Assembly: GCA_001970855.1 (NCBI GenBank)
Contig: LSSN01000213.1
Location: 1-11,751 of the forward strand
DNA from: Smittium culicis
Lineage: Eukaryota; Kickxellomycota; Harpellomycetes; Harpellales; Legeriomycetaceae
Direction of reading: 5' to 3'
DNA length: 11,751 nt
In this document: positions 1 to 7,386 of the stretch, one piece after another
Numbering within the stretch: position 1 is the stretch's first letter
How the letters are laid out: each line of letters starts with the position of its first letter
Program-made: the position numbers and the translations under genes
Notes under the pieces: generated by a model
Databases searched by the model: none
Seen by the model: the letters and a program-made list of their open reading frames with translations, nothing else
What the model was told of the DNA's origin: nothing

Positions 1-351
1 TTAATTAAATTGGTGTTTTTTTTGTGCTTTTATTTATTTTTTTTGTGTCTCAAATTAGTCGAAATAATCAAATTCGCTAAATTCGGCGATTTGCGTACTT
101 TTTTTTTTTTTTTTCGATTTGGCTAATTAAAACCGTGCACCAAACTTGGGCACTTACAATTTAATTTCAATAGTTAAACTTTGTCTAAAGAGACCAAACT
201 TGTACCAAAATGTAGCTCTTGGCAAGGTCAACAAAGTTGAATTAATAAGCTAAACTCGATAGACTACGTGTTCGATGGTTATAGTCAATTTTATTTGGAT
301 AGGCTGTAAAAAAAAGTGAATAATAGATAAGAAATAAAATTTTATAGATTC

Positions 352-380
352 TCTAATCCTATTGACTCGCTCAAGAAAAA
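352..380 (+). repeat. 29-bp dispersed motif, copy 1
   Basis: This stretch begins TCTAATC and matches 581-609 at 23 of 29 positions. It overlaps the left arm of the hairpin. Four of the six differences are C here and T in the other copy, the direction expected of cytosine decay such as RIP-like mutation. With only two copies this is suggestive only. Confidence 0.4.
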
Positions 381-400
381 CTTTTCTAAGAGAGCGAGTC
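364..400. repeat. Perfect 9-bp inverted repeat (hairpin)
   Basis: GACTCGCTC at 364-372 is the exact reverse complement of GAGCGAGTC at 392-400. Inside the 19-nt spacer, AGAAA (374-378) can pair with TTTCT (383-387), so the whole stretch can fold as one nearly continuous hairpin. The G+C-rich arms stand out from the A+T-rich surroundings. It could be a cruciform, a minor transposon relic or a terminator-like fold; nothing in the sequence decides between these. Confidence 0.7.
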
Positions 401-580
401 TTTAATCTTCATTTATATTAATAACTTTACTTATAATTATACTATATCGTAGTCTCAACTTAAAGTACAGCTTATAATATTCTATTGTAAATAAAATTTT
501 TTTTTAAAAAAATGTGAAATTTATTTCAAAAAAGTGATAAAAAATATACAATAGTAAATAGAAATACATAATTGCAATTA

Positions 581-609
581 TCTAATCTTATTGATTTGTC
601 CACGAAAAA
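581..609 (+). repeat. 29-bp dispersed motif, copy 2 (C-to-T diverged)
   Basis: Second copy of the motif at 352-380, in the same orientation and matching at 23 of 29 bases. Four differences are C-to-T relative to copy 1, one is T-to-C and one is A-to-C. It lies about 45 bp upstream of the GAGT microsatellite. Confidence 0.4.
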
Positions 610-652
610 ATTCAATTAATTTAGTTTTTTTCATGCCCAAAACAAACTGTAA

Positions 653-714
653 GAGTGAGTGAGTGAGTGAGTGAGTGAGTGAGTGAGTGAGTGAGTGAGT
701 GAGTGAGCGAGTGA
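653..714 (+). repeat. (GAGT)n tetranucleotide microsatellite
   Basis: About fifteen GAGT units run without a gap, with one substitution (T to C at 708, giving a GAGC unit). The interrupted end reads GAGCGAGT, the same octamer as the right arm of the hairpin at 392-400, so the array may have grown from a related sequence. Length is likely to vary between strains. Confidence 0.95.
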
Positions 715-827
715 TACAAAAGAAAATCAAATATTAGATTAAATAAACATTATTATAAAATTTGCTGATTAAATAATTTAATAGAAAATAGACAAATATA
801 AAAAATCTAAAAATAAAAGGTACTAAT

Positions 828-1328
828 TTAACATTTTAAAACCGAAGGACAGGTGAAAGTTCCATTTGAAATCTTAGCCACTCCAGCATGTAGAGTAATA
901 AATACTTGCTTCAGATCTAAATTCTTAATTTTGTAACTAACTTCAAATTCATTCGAGTCATATAATGATAGTATTCCATTTGTATAATCAATTTTCAAAT
1001 GTCCAGAGTAGCTGGGCTTAGTAACTGAAGTGGTGGAATTACCATTTCCATTAAATTGGGCCCTTTTAATATAATAATTTCCAGACGAAAAACCAAAGTA
1101 ACTTTCTACGTATCCAGAGCTAGAAGAAAGTCCTGAATCACCAGAAAAAGCAACAAACAAATCAGATTCAGTACCAACGTTAAACTCTAATTGAAAACCA
1201 GGGCTATAGCAGGGAATCAAAATAGGACGAGACAAATCATATATTTTAATGTATGGTTTTGATACAACAAGGAAATCTTTAATAAAAGATTTAGAATCAC
1301 AAGATTGAAGTGATACAGATATAATAGT
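828..1328 (-). pseudogene. Second cysteine-bounded repeat unit, cut off from its gene by tandem stop codons
   Basis: Reading the minus strand from 1328 down to the TAA at 830-828, about 166 codons are open and contain no methionine, so this is not an independent gene with its own ATG. The unit is homologous to residues 165-323 of the upstream protein. Cysteine spacing is C-30-C-120-C-6-C here against C-30-C-122-C-6-C there. Shared blocks include YDL..PI.IPC...GF, a GNG with a downstream YSG, and the closing C(x5)C. Two potential N-glycosylation sites (NST, NGT) fit a secreted product. The frame is the same as the upstream gene, interrupted by TAA TAA at 1334-1329. No AG acceptor occurs between those stops and the first cysteine codon (1301-1299), so a simple intron does not rescue it. 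Reading: C-terminal half of an ancestral two-repeat protein, now probably untranslated, yet still free of further stops. Confidence 0.6.
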
Positions 1329-1331
1329 TTA

Positions 1332-2417
1332 TTATTCGGCAGTTAAAGTAGTTTGTATGGATGCAGCTGAAGTTTCTGGTGGAGCGACAGATGAAGTTTT
1401 TGTCATTACTGAAGTAGCTTTTGTAGATATTGGCGCATTAGTAGCTGAACAATCGATTTTATCAAAGCAATAAAAAAAACCATATGAAATTTCAACTTTT
1501 CCTGTTAGAAGGGCAAGATATAATCCTTTGAATAGTTTATTTAGAATTTCGTACGAAGGCCTACCTTCATCGTCAATTTTTATTTCAAGGAAATGCCCGG
1601 AATATGAGATTTCTACACGACCGCTGAAAGCTTTTGAGCTGCTTGGTTTCTGGCCGTTACCTTTAATATTTTGACTTATTACACCTTCATTATATTTAAA
1701 TACTTGATCTTTAAAATTCATTGATATTTCTACCGCCTTGTCAGATAGCTTGTAGTCGATTTTATCAGTTAACAAGAAATATATATCGTCTTTTGTTTCG
1801 AGATCTAGGAAGACTGAGAATCCTGCCTTATTACAAGGTATATAAATCGGATTGCGAAGGTCATAATTCTTCGAGTTTGGCGAGGAGGTAATTTTGAATG
1901 GATCAATGTTTTTTGAGTACCAGCATCCATCGTCTTTTTTTATGATTTGCCCGTGTTTTTCGTTACTTTTAGCATTTTTTTCGTTATACTCTTTGGGGAT
2001 ACATTTCCACCAATATTTTTGCTGTTCGTTATAATAGCAGCCGCTGTTTTGGTATTGGCAAAAACCTCCAATGCATTTTCCAAAATTTGGAACATCGATG
2101 ATTTCCAATTCACCATTTCCATTGGCTGCACAATTATTGCATACGATTTCGTTGTTTTCCAATGCTGCGTTGGTGACGAAGTTTAGGTTTCTTTCGGTCC
2201 ATCCTGTTTCTGAAATGCTGTTAGAATCGTAAAGTGTGCGTGAAGACATAGCTCCCTTATGAAGCTCTTCAAAAGTGGGTGCTTGAGCATCCCTTTGCCT
2301 AACAACAGTGTTTGAGCCACTTTTATATAAAGGCTCATAAACGTATGTCGAGCTAACGTTGTTTAGTGCTGCTGCAGTTGCACTAATGATAAAAAGAAAT
2401 GCATTGATTCTTGTCAT
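1332..2417 (-). CDS. Secreted cysteine-rich protein with a four-cysteine beta-type repeat unit; family unknown
   Basis: A 361-residue protein running from the ATG at 2417-2415 to the TAA at 1334-1332, with no intron needed. Residues 1 to about 18 look like a signal peptide (MTRINAFLFIISATAAA), so it probably enters the secretory pathway. Residues 93-139 form a cysteine cluster (C93, C96, C115, C120, C127, C139) with an aromatic YWWKC stretch. Residues 165-323 form a unit bounded by C165, C195, C317 and C323 with alternating hydrophobic residues, suggesting a beta-sandwich. Residues about 324-361 are a Ser/Thr-rich, mucin-like linker ending at two consecutive stops. There is no hydrophobic C-terminal tail, so a GPI anchor is not suggested. 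The same unit recurs in frame just after the stops (828-1328), so the present protein looks C-terminally truncated. I do not recognise the family. The shape would fit a cell-surface or host- or substrate-binding protein, but that is inference. The coding call itself is solid: long frame, signal peptide and paired repeats. Confidence 0.82.
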   Translation of the reverse strand: MTRINAFLFIISATAAALNNVSSTYVYEPLYKSGSNTVVRQRDAQAPTFEELHKGAMSSRTLYDSNSISETGWTERNLNFVTNAALENNEIVCNNCAANGNGELEIIDVPNFGKCIGGFCQYQNSGCYYNEQQKYWWKCIPKEYNEKNAKSNEKHGQIIKKDDGCWYSKNIDPFKITSSPNSKNYDLRNPIYIPCNKAGFSVFLDLETKDDIYFLLTDKIDYKLSDKAVEISMNFKDQVFKYNEGVISQNIKGNGQKPSSSKAFSGRVEISYSGHFLEIKIDDEGRPSYEILNKLFKGLYLALLTGKVEISYGFFYCFDKIDCSATNAPISTKATSVMTKTSSVAPPETSAASIQTTLTAE

Positions 2418-5404
2418 TATTCTCTAACACCTTAAAGTAAAATACTAGTTACTTTTATCTTTTTTTTACTGTGTTATTCAAGATGTTTGAATAAATATGA
2501 TATTAATGGAAAGTGCTATTGCTACTCAAAGGTATGCCAAAATTTTTGAAAATGAATTGTGTTATGTGATGAAAGACGCTTATTTTTATCTTATAGAGTT
2601 AAATCATAATACTTTGGGCGAGAATTTATACGAAAAAGGTTTCGTTTAAATAATTTCTATTCGAAATTTTTAAACTGATAGATAAACTTATATTAATCTT
2701 ATTAGCTTAATACTTAAAAACACCCAAGGTTAGTACTCATTGTCTTTATTCATTATTTTTGATTTCTTTTTTACTTCAATCTACATTGAAATATTAAAAA
2801 TTTAGATAATACCCATATGGGAGATTATTTCGAGGAGCGGAACTTTTCTTATAAGTTTTTCCTACATAACATCACTTTTATTTTTAAATCTTATTAGAAA
2901 ATATCACTGAATGAACCATCTGATACAACCAATACGTTTACCAAATATACACAAAAAAGCAGAATTTCTAAGATTTATTTTTTCTTTTTCATTTAATTTA
3001 TCTTTTATTTATATTCAGTATTATAAGTTACAATAGTTATATTTATTAAAAGTACTAATTCTATAAAAATATTTTAATTTATATAATTAAAATAATATAT
3101 ACCTATTTTTTACCATAATTTCCATCTATTTTGAAACTAAATTATTTTTTTAAAAAAATTCGTTTTTATTATTTATTTTTAGTTATACAATATGAAACCG
3201 ATTTAAATTATTAAAACTTGTTTTTAGAGAGTTTACTAAAGTAATTTTCATATTTCAACTTGTGATAATTATTGTAATTATATTTATAATTATTTATAAT
3301 TATTTATACTCCGAAAATGGCGACTTACGCGCTGATAATATGTATAAAATAAAATAAAATAAAAACTCAAAATCATTATATTTAGTGTAAATAAACGCTC
3401 AAAAAAACAAAAAATAATCTTAATGGACAACAAATCTTCAATATTTAGTAGGTAGAAATTTTCAAATATACTGTAAATAGCAAATCATCAACCTGTAGAG
3501 ATAAATTATTGGATGAATAAACATTTTTGCGTCTAATGTGTTAATAAAAATTGATTATTTATTAAATAATGTAAAAGCATGTCAAAAATTAAGCGAATTT
3601 ACTTGTGTAGATCGTTTGGGTAAAAATAAATAAGATTATCAATACAGAGATTTTCAATCGAATATATAAAAGTATCACTTTATTGTAAAAATCGACATTA
3701 TAATTTCTAGTAAATTAAATTGTATAGCGGCGGGAAAAAAAAATTTTTTTTTTTGAACTACAAGTGTAACCACAAGTCGATTCTAGATATATCTGCCGAA
3801 TTTAAAAGAGATTAAAATGCTGATTCTATTTTTCTAAATTAATTTTCTCAAAGTTCTAAAACTCATACCAAATAAATAATTAGTTTTCTAATAATTGAAA
3901 TGGATTCAAATTTTAAAAGCTATATTAAACTAAAGTCTTATATTTTTCCTATCATTGTCTCCCCGTTTTTTGAATTTGATTGAGTTCATTTTTATTTTCA
4001 AAAACTTCCTCAATAAATTTTCTTTTTCTTTTTCTTTTTCTTTTCTTAACTCTTTCTTATGTTTTTGTTTTTCTATTTTGTACATCTAAATAATTTAATA
4101 CAATTCAATTCAATTCAATCAAGCTTTTTTTTAATATATTTATAATTACATTTACTTATTGTGCATTTAAAGCATACCTCATCACGACTTGCAACGACTT
4201 TTGTATAAAAAACAAAATTAAAAGATAATTAGATAATTAGATTGAAATTACCCAATATATTTATCAAATAAGATCGACAGTTTAAAAAATGTTTGATCAG
4301 AATAATAAATTCTAGTTTATTATGAGCTGAACATTAGGTATAAATATTACAAGTTGTATAGTACGACATACAAGTTATATAAAATTTTACTAAATTTATT
4401 TATTTATTTAGTTTATTGGTCAATTATTTTTTTATAAGTAGTGCTCAACGACACAATCAAAAAGAGCAATTTATCATTATTATTTTATAACATTTAAGTT
4501 ATTTTAGTTTAATAAATAATAGATTTAATTAAACTTGTATTTAATAATATTCAACAAATCCACCTCCACTTCCACCGCTGTTATCCTGAAAAGGCATTAA
4601 AGGCTCAGGAGCTTAAATATTGGATAAAAGATTAATTGAAAATTGACAGAATCAAAAATTGGAATACCACTTTAGTTTTCCTAATCATACTAATTTATTT
4701 TTAATTTTAACAAAAAAAAATATTTATACACTTTTAAATGAATAAGAATTTATAAATGTTTTTTTAGATAATTTTTTTAGTATTAATATATTGAGAATAA
4801 TAGTTATAAAATATAACGACAGTAAAAGCAAAAAAAAATGATATGATTTATATTTGAATAAAATCAAACTATTAATTTATAATGGATTTAATAGAAGTTT
4901 TCTTCATTTAATAGTGTCATGCTTATTAATTATTAATTATTAATTTTTTGTGAGTTGTATAAGTATTTTAAGGTCTATGAACCATATAAAAACGGTTTTG
5001 AAGCTTCTCTAAGCTCAATTGATACTGAATATTCTTGGTTGAAACTTTTGTAAACTACTTTGGATCATTCTTAAAATTTTCCTGTGCAAAGTTAATAAAA
5101 AATCCAGATTTATTGATTGTTTAACCCTTTCACGAGCGGTAGACTGTTTTTTATCTACAAAATATAGTCAACTATGTTCAATAGAAATAGTATAATTCCG
5201 TGATCCATTCAACCATAAAAGTTTGCTGTATACTAGTAGCAAATAATCAATACGCATAAAATTTTCTGGCGAATCAACATGCTAATTTTTTTAACGAGTG
5301 ATGTACTGGAAAGGATCAAAAAGTAAGGGCAAATTTAGGCTACTTTATCAACTTGCCAAAAATAAGAAAACTTGTAGAATAATAATCATTAATTATGATG
5401 TAGC
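2418..5404. other. Long A+T-rich gene-poor region
   Basis: About 3 kb with no supported gene. It begins with the 5' flank of the minus-strand secreted-protein gene. Short open stretches (2497-2649 plus; 4541-4612 minus; about 4940-5060 plus) are within what chance gives at this composition and are treated as leads only. Simple repeats include AATTATTTATA-type units (about 3263-3308), a TTTTTC tract (about 4018-4050), CAATT repeats (about 4100-4120) and TTATTAA repeats (about 4923-4946). A perfect CCCATATGGG palindrome lies at 2812-2821. Poly(A)-poly(T) junctions occur at 3145-3158 and 3736-3755. I saw no tRNA, rRNA or transposase remnant. Confidence 0.55.
5264..5275 (+). repeat. TTCTGGCGAATC 12-mer, copy 1
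   Basis: TTCTGGCGAATC occurs here and, inverted, at 10585-10596. Both copies are followed in the motif's direction by an ATTTTTTT tract at slightly different distances. Six G/C bases make the match unusual for this A+T-rich sequence. It may be a remnant of a dispersed element or coincidence. Confidence 0.3.
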
Positions 5405-5472
5405 AAACTATTGGATGAATCATTAAAGTACCAATAAATCATTGATAATACGCTAAAGCAAAAAGTTATAGT

Positions 5473-5490
5473 AATTGGCTGGCCAATTAG
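5473..5490. repeat. Palindrome with 8-bp arms (TAATTGGC-TG-GCCAATTA)
   Basis: TAATTGGC at 5473-5480 and GCCAATTA at 5483-5490 are exact reverse complements separated by two bases. It contains opposed ATTGG and CCAAT boxes. Confidence 0.75.
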
Positions 5491-5649
5491 CTAGAGTAGA
5501 ATCTGCTTTAAGCTTATGAAATAGTGAGTATATTTTTATTAGGTGAGATGCCAATAGCTGTAAGTAATTAAAATGTAATAACTACAGTGAAAAGCTTAGT
5601 AAATGACGAACACTATTGGCAAGCTAATATATGCTATTAAGGAAAAAAC

Positions 5650-5667
5650 AATAATTGGCCAATTATT
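5650..5667. repeat. Perfect 18-bp palindrome centred on TTGGCCAA
   Basis: AATAATTGGCCAATTATT is fully self-complementary with no spacer. It places ATTGG and CCAAT boxes back to back, 155 bp upstream of the first candidate start codon of the Pop3-like gene. Confidence 0.8.
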
Positions 5668-5804
5668 AATCAAGCTTTTTAATAGATAATAATATGAATA
5701 TATAATTGGGTAAATAGAAGATGTTGGCAAATAAGTTGAATTTTACGCTAAGAGTTTTTTTTTTTCTTGATCCAAAGGGAAAAGCGTAGAATTGATTTTC
5801 AACA

Positions 5805-5829
5805 ATGTATATGACCTTAGTGTGCCCAA
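5805..5829 (+). other. Candidate short first exon of the Pop3-like gene
   Basis: The reading frame of the Pop3-like gene stays open upstream of its first ATG (6027) as far as 5889 but has no methionine there, hinting at an upstream exon. An ATG at 5805 followed by 25 coding nt and a possible donor (GTAAAT, 5830) would join in phase to an acceptor CTCAG ending at 5964, adding about 29 residues rich in Lys, Asn and Ser. All lengths fit (951 nt, 316 residues in total), but the donor is weak and the added residues are low-complexity, so this is only a candidate. Confidence 0.25.
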
Positions 5830-6026
5830 GTAAATGAGACAACTAATCAACTCTAATTTTGGAAAGTAGATACGAAAAATACAATTGAATTTATGAGCAA
5901 GGCGTGTTGAAATTCAAGGTAATAATAATCACGAACAAAATTTCTATTGCGAATTCGGCCTCAGGAAAAAGCGAAAACAATAATTCTAGAGACAATAAAA
6001 AAATAGGAAGCGAATCGATTAAGATA

Positions 6027-6973
6027 ATGAATAGCTCTGGAAATGCAAGTTTGGGAAGCAAACCTTTACAGAATGTAAAGAATGCCTCGGGAGGAAATAA
6101 TAGTAAAAAAAACAAGCCTTTAGGCTCAAATAAGAGGAAGATACCACCTAAACCTATATTGAGTAATCCGTTCATTTTTGAATTTCCAAAAATACCAAAA
6201 GAAATCCAAGATAAGATACTCGAGAGCCTATTGGGGTATGTCTGTATATATAATACAAGTTAAGGTTATATTATAAGCGCTTTAATTTAAATACTTTGTC
6301 AATGATTAATTAATCTAGGTTCTTGGAGCCAATTTCAAAAGATCTTAAAGCCAAAGCAAAATTATCAAGAAAGAAGAGGAAGATCCAAAAGTCTGGAGAA
6401 GATATGCCTTTAAATCCAAACAAGCGCAGATCTGGAAACTCAGAATCTTTAAACCATAACGCTAAGTCTGCCGATGCAAGCAATACCAAGTCTGAGGACA
6501 CTGACGGCAGCTTTTTGGAGTTTGGAATAAATAGCACCACCAAATGTCTGGAAACTCTTCTATTCGATTTAACACACGGCACAGATGGTGACGGCGTGTC
6601 TAGCGGTGAGAGCGCCGGTTTGAAAGACGTTTGTGCGGTGTTTGTCTGCATTGAGGACGTTGAGCCTCTTCATATGGTCTCCCATTTACTCTCCCTAGTC
6701 TGCATCGCAAACTCTTTAAAAGCCAATCACCGCCCCGATGCTACTCCCACTCTCTATGTTCCTCTCCCCATTGGCTCTGAGTCTGCCATCTGCAAAGCCA
6801 CTGGCCTAAAACGCGTCACCTCTATTGCCCTGCGCCACTCCGACGTTTCTACCAACTTCTCCTCCCTTCTCTCTAAAAACTTCCCGGTTCTCGCCTCTAG
6901 TATCGCTGCTGCCTCCCATTCGCTGCTATCTACAAATTTTAGGCCAATGACCATCAAGCACCTCCAGAAGTAG
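6027..6973 (+). CDS. pop3: RNase P/RNase MRP subunit, Pop3-like (L7Ae/L30e-type fold)
   Basis: Two exons, 6027-6235 and 6319-6973, joined across an 83-nt intron (GTATGT...CTAG, phase 2), give 287 residues ending in TAG. RNase P cleaves the 5' leader from pre-tRNA and RNase MRP processes pre-rRNA; Pop3 is a fungal protein subunit related to Rpp38 and acts in the nucleus. Recognition rests on three blocks in the usual Pop3 order. First, NPFIFEFPKIPKEIQDKIL plus LLGFLEPI (about 47-75), which the splice restores. Second, a basic Lys/Arg-rich loop (about 78-107). Third, an L7Ae-like core: GINSTTKCLE (139-148), CAVFVCIEDVEPL with SHLLSLV (175-197), then PIGSESAICKATGLKRVTSIAL (220-241). The N-terminal 45 residues are low-complexity and basic. 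The start is uncertain: 6027 is the first in-frame ATG, but the frame is open upstream to 5889 and an extra 5' exon is possible. The 3' half of exon 2 is unusually G+C-rich. This is family recognition by eye. Confidence 0.75.
6236..6318 (+). other. Intron of the Pop3-like gene
   Basis: 83 nt, donor GTATGT and acceptor AATCTAG. Without splicing the frame stops at a TAA about nine codons into the intron. With splicing, GG plus G forms a glycine codon and the conserved LLGFLEPI block becomes continuous. That agreement with the family's usual sequence is the main support. Confidence 0.85.
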
Positions 6974-7386
6974 CTCTCTAACTGGCTCAGCTAGCGTTTT
7001 CTTTTTCGCGAATCTGGCAAATAATATTTGATTTCAATGCCTTCTAAGCTCAAAAAAACTTCTGTTTCTTATTTCATAACCTGGCCAATAGACGCTCGAT
7101 TTATTAAAGATATTTTTTTAGGTTCCTTATAATACTCGCGATTCGTCCAATTCCTTTCTCCTGATCAATTACTGGCCGAAACGCACACCTCTTTTTAGAC
7201 TTATTTTTTTTAGTAAATAAACTTAATAACAATAGTTCATTTTTATTTTTTCTATCTATCCTAGTCAATTTCATCACCAATCTACACTTTGTCTCAACAA
7301 ATAACTACTCGAGATCCCATTATAATACGTTTCTAACTGTCTATTCTTTCTAGCGCGACATATATCAATATACCTCTCGCTTATAA
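6974..7386 (+). promoter_or_regulatory. Intergenic region between the Pop3-like and alpha-actinin genes
   Basis: 413 bp between two head-to-tail genes. It should hold the end of the first transcript and the promoter of the second. An AATAAA lies at 7216-7221 (243 bp past the stop). A CTGGCCAATA with a CCAAT box at 7085-7089 recalls the palindromes upstream of the first gene. The half nearest the alpha-actinin start is pyrimidine-rich on the plus strand, typical of fungal promoters and leaders. An in-frame TAA at 7384-7386 directly precedes the ATG. Confidence 0.5.

Larger units (their letters stand above)
1..827. other. A+T-rich non-coding region with small repeats
   Basis: No coding frame here has gene-like content. 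The region holds long T tracts (e.g. around 99-114), an A/T palindromic tract near 497-512, a perfect hairpin (364-400), two diverged copies of a 29-bp motif (352-380 and 581-609) and a tetranucleotide microsatellite (653-714). It lies downstream of the minus-strand secreted-protein gene, so the part nearest 827 may contain that transcript's 3' end, but I see no clear AATAAA signal on the minus strand there. Confidence 0.6.
5410..5708. promoter_or_regulatory. Cluster of CCAAT/ATTGG boxes upstream of the Pop3-like gene
   Basis: Eight CCAAT pentamers on either strand fall within 300 bp: 5410-5414, 5475-5479, 5484-5488, 5551-5555, 5615-5619, 5654-5658, 5659-5663 and 5704-5708. Two pairs form palindromes, TAATTGGCTGGCCAATTA (5473-5490) and AATAATTGGCCAATTATT (5650-5667). 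CCAAT is the core bound by the fungal HAP/CBC (NF-Y-type) complex. The cluster lies 100-620 bp upstream of the possible start sites of the next gene, so promoter function is plausible but inferred. A related CTGGCCAATA lies in the gap upstream of the alpha-actinin gene. Confidence 0.4.

Noticed and set aside
828..1235. Second repeat unit as an independent gene with a TTG start
   Set aside because: A TTG start is not expected in a nuclear gene, the homology extends upstream of it, and the open stretch contains no methionine at all.
1236..1440. An intron joining the two repeat units of the secreted protein
   Set aside because: No AG lies between the TAA TAA and the first cysteine of the second unit. 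The first AG after the stops (within the Lys-Asp codons near 1279) would remove that conserved cysteine, and its phase does not match the GT donors in the linker.
1947..2186. Plus-strand frame of 79 codons and minus-strand frame at 1940-2131
   Set aside because: Both are shadows of the secreted-protein gene in other frames. That gene has a signal peptide and a repeat unit to support it; these have nothing.
4938..5060. Plus-strand open stretch reading KVYEPYKNGFEASL..., with a minus-strand stretch over the same bases
   Set aside because: It is short, has no start codon or convincing splice sites, and both strands look equally open, which is typical of chance frames.
5121..5140. TTAACCCTTTCACGAGCGGT resembling a piggyBac-type terminus with a TTAA target site
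   Set aside because: No inverted partner or second TTAA-flanked end was found in the window, and no transposase is present.
5891..6175. Minus-strand frame opposite exon 1 of the Pop3-like gene
   Set aside because: Its leucine- and phenylalanine-rich product is what the reverse of a Lys/Asn/Ser-rich exon gives; the plus strand carries the conserved family blocks.
6310..6957. Minus-strand frames opposite exon 2 of the Pop3-like gene
   Set aside because: Shadows of the conserved plus-strand L7Ae-like core.
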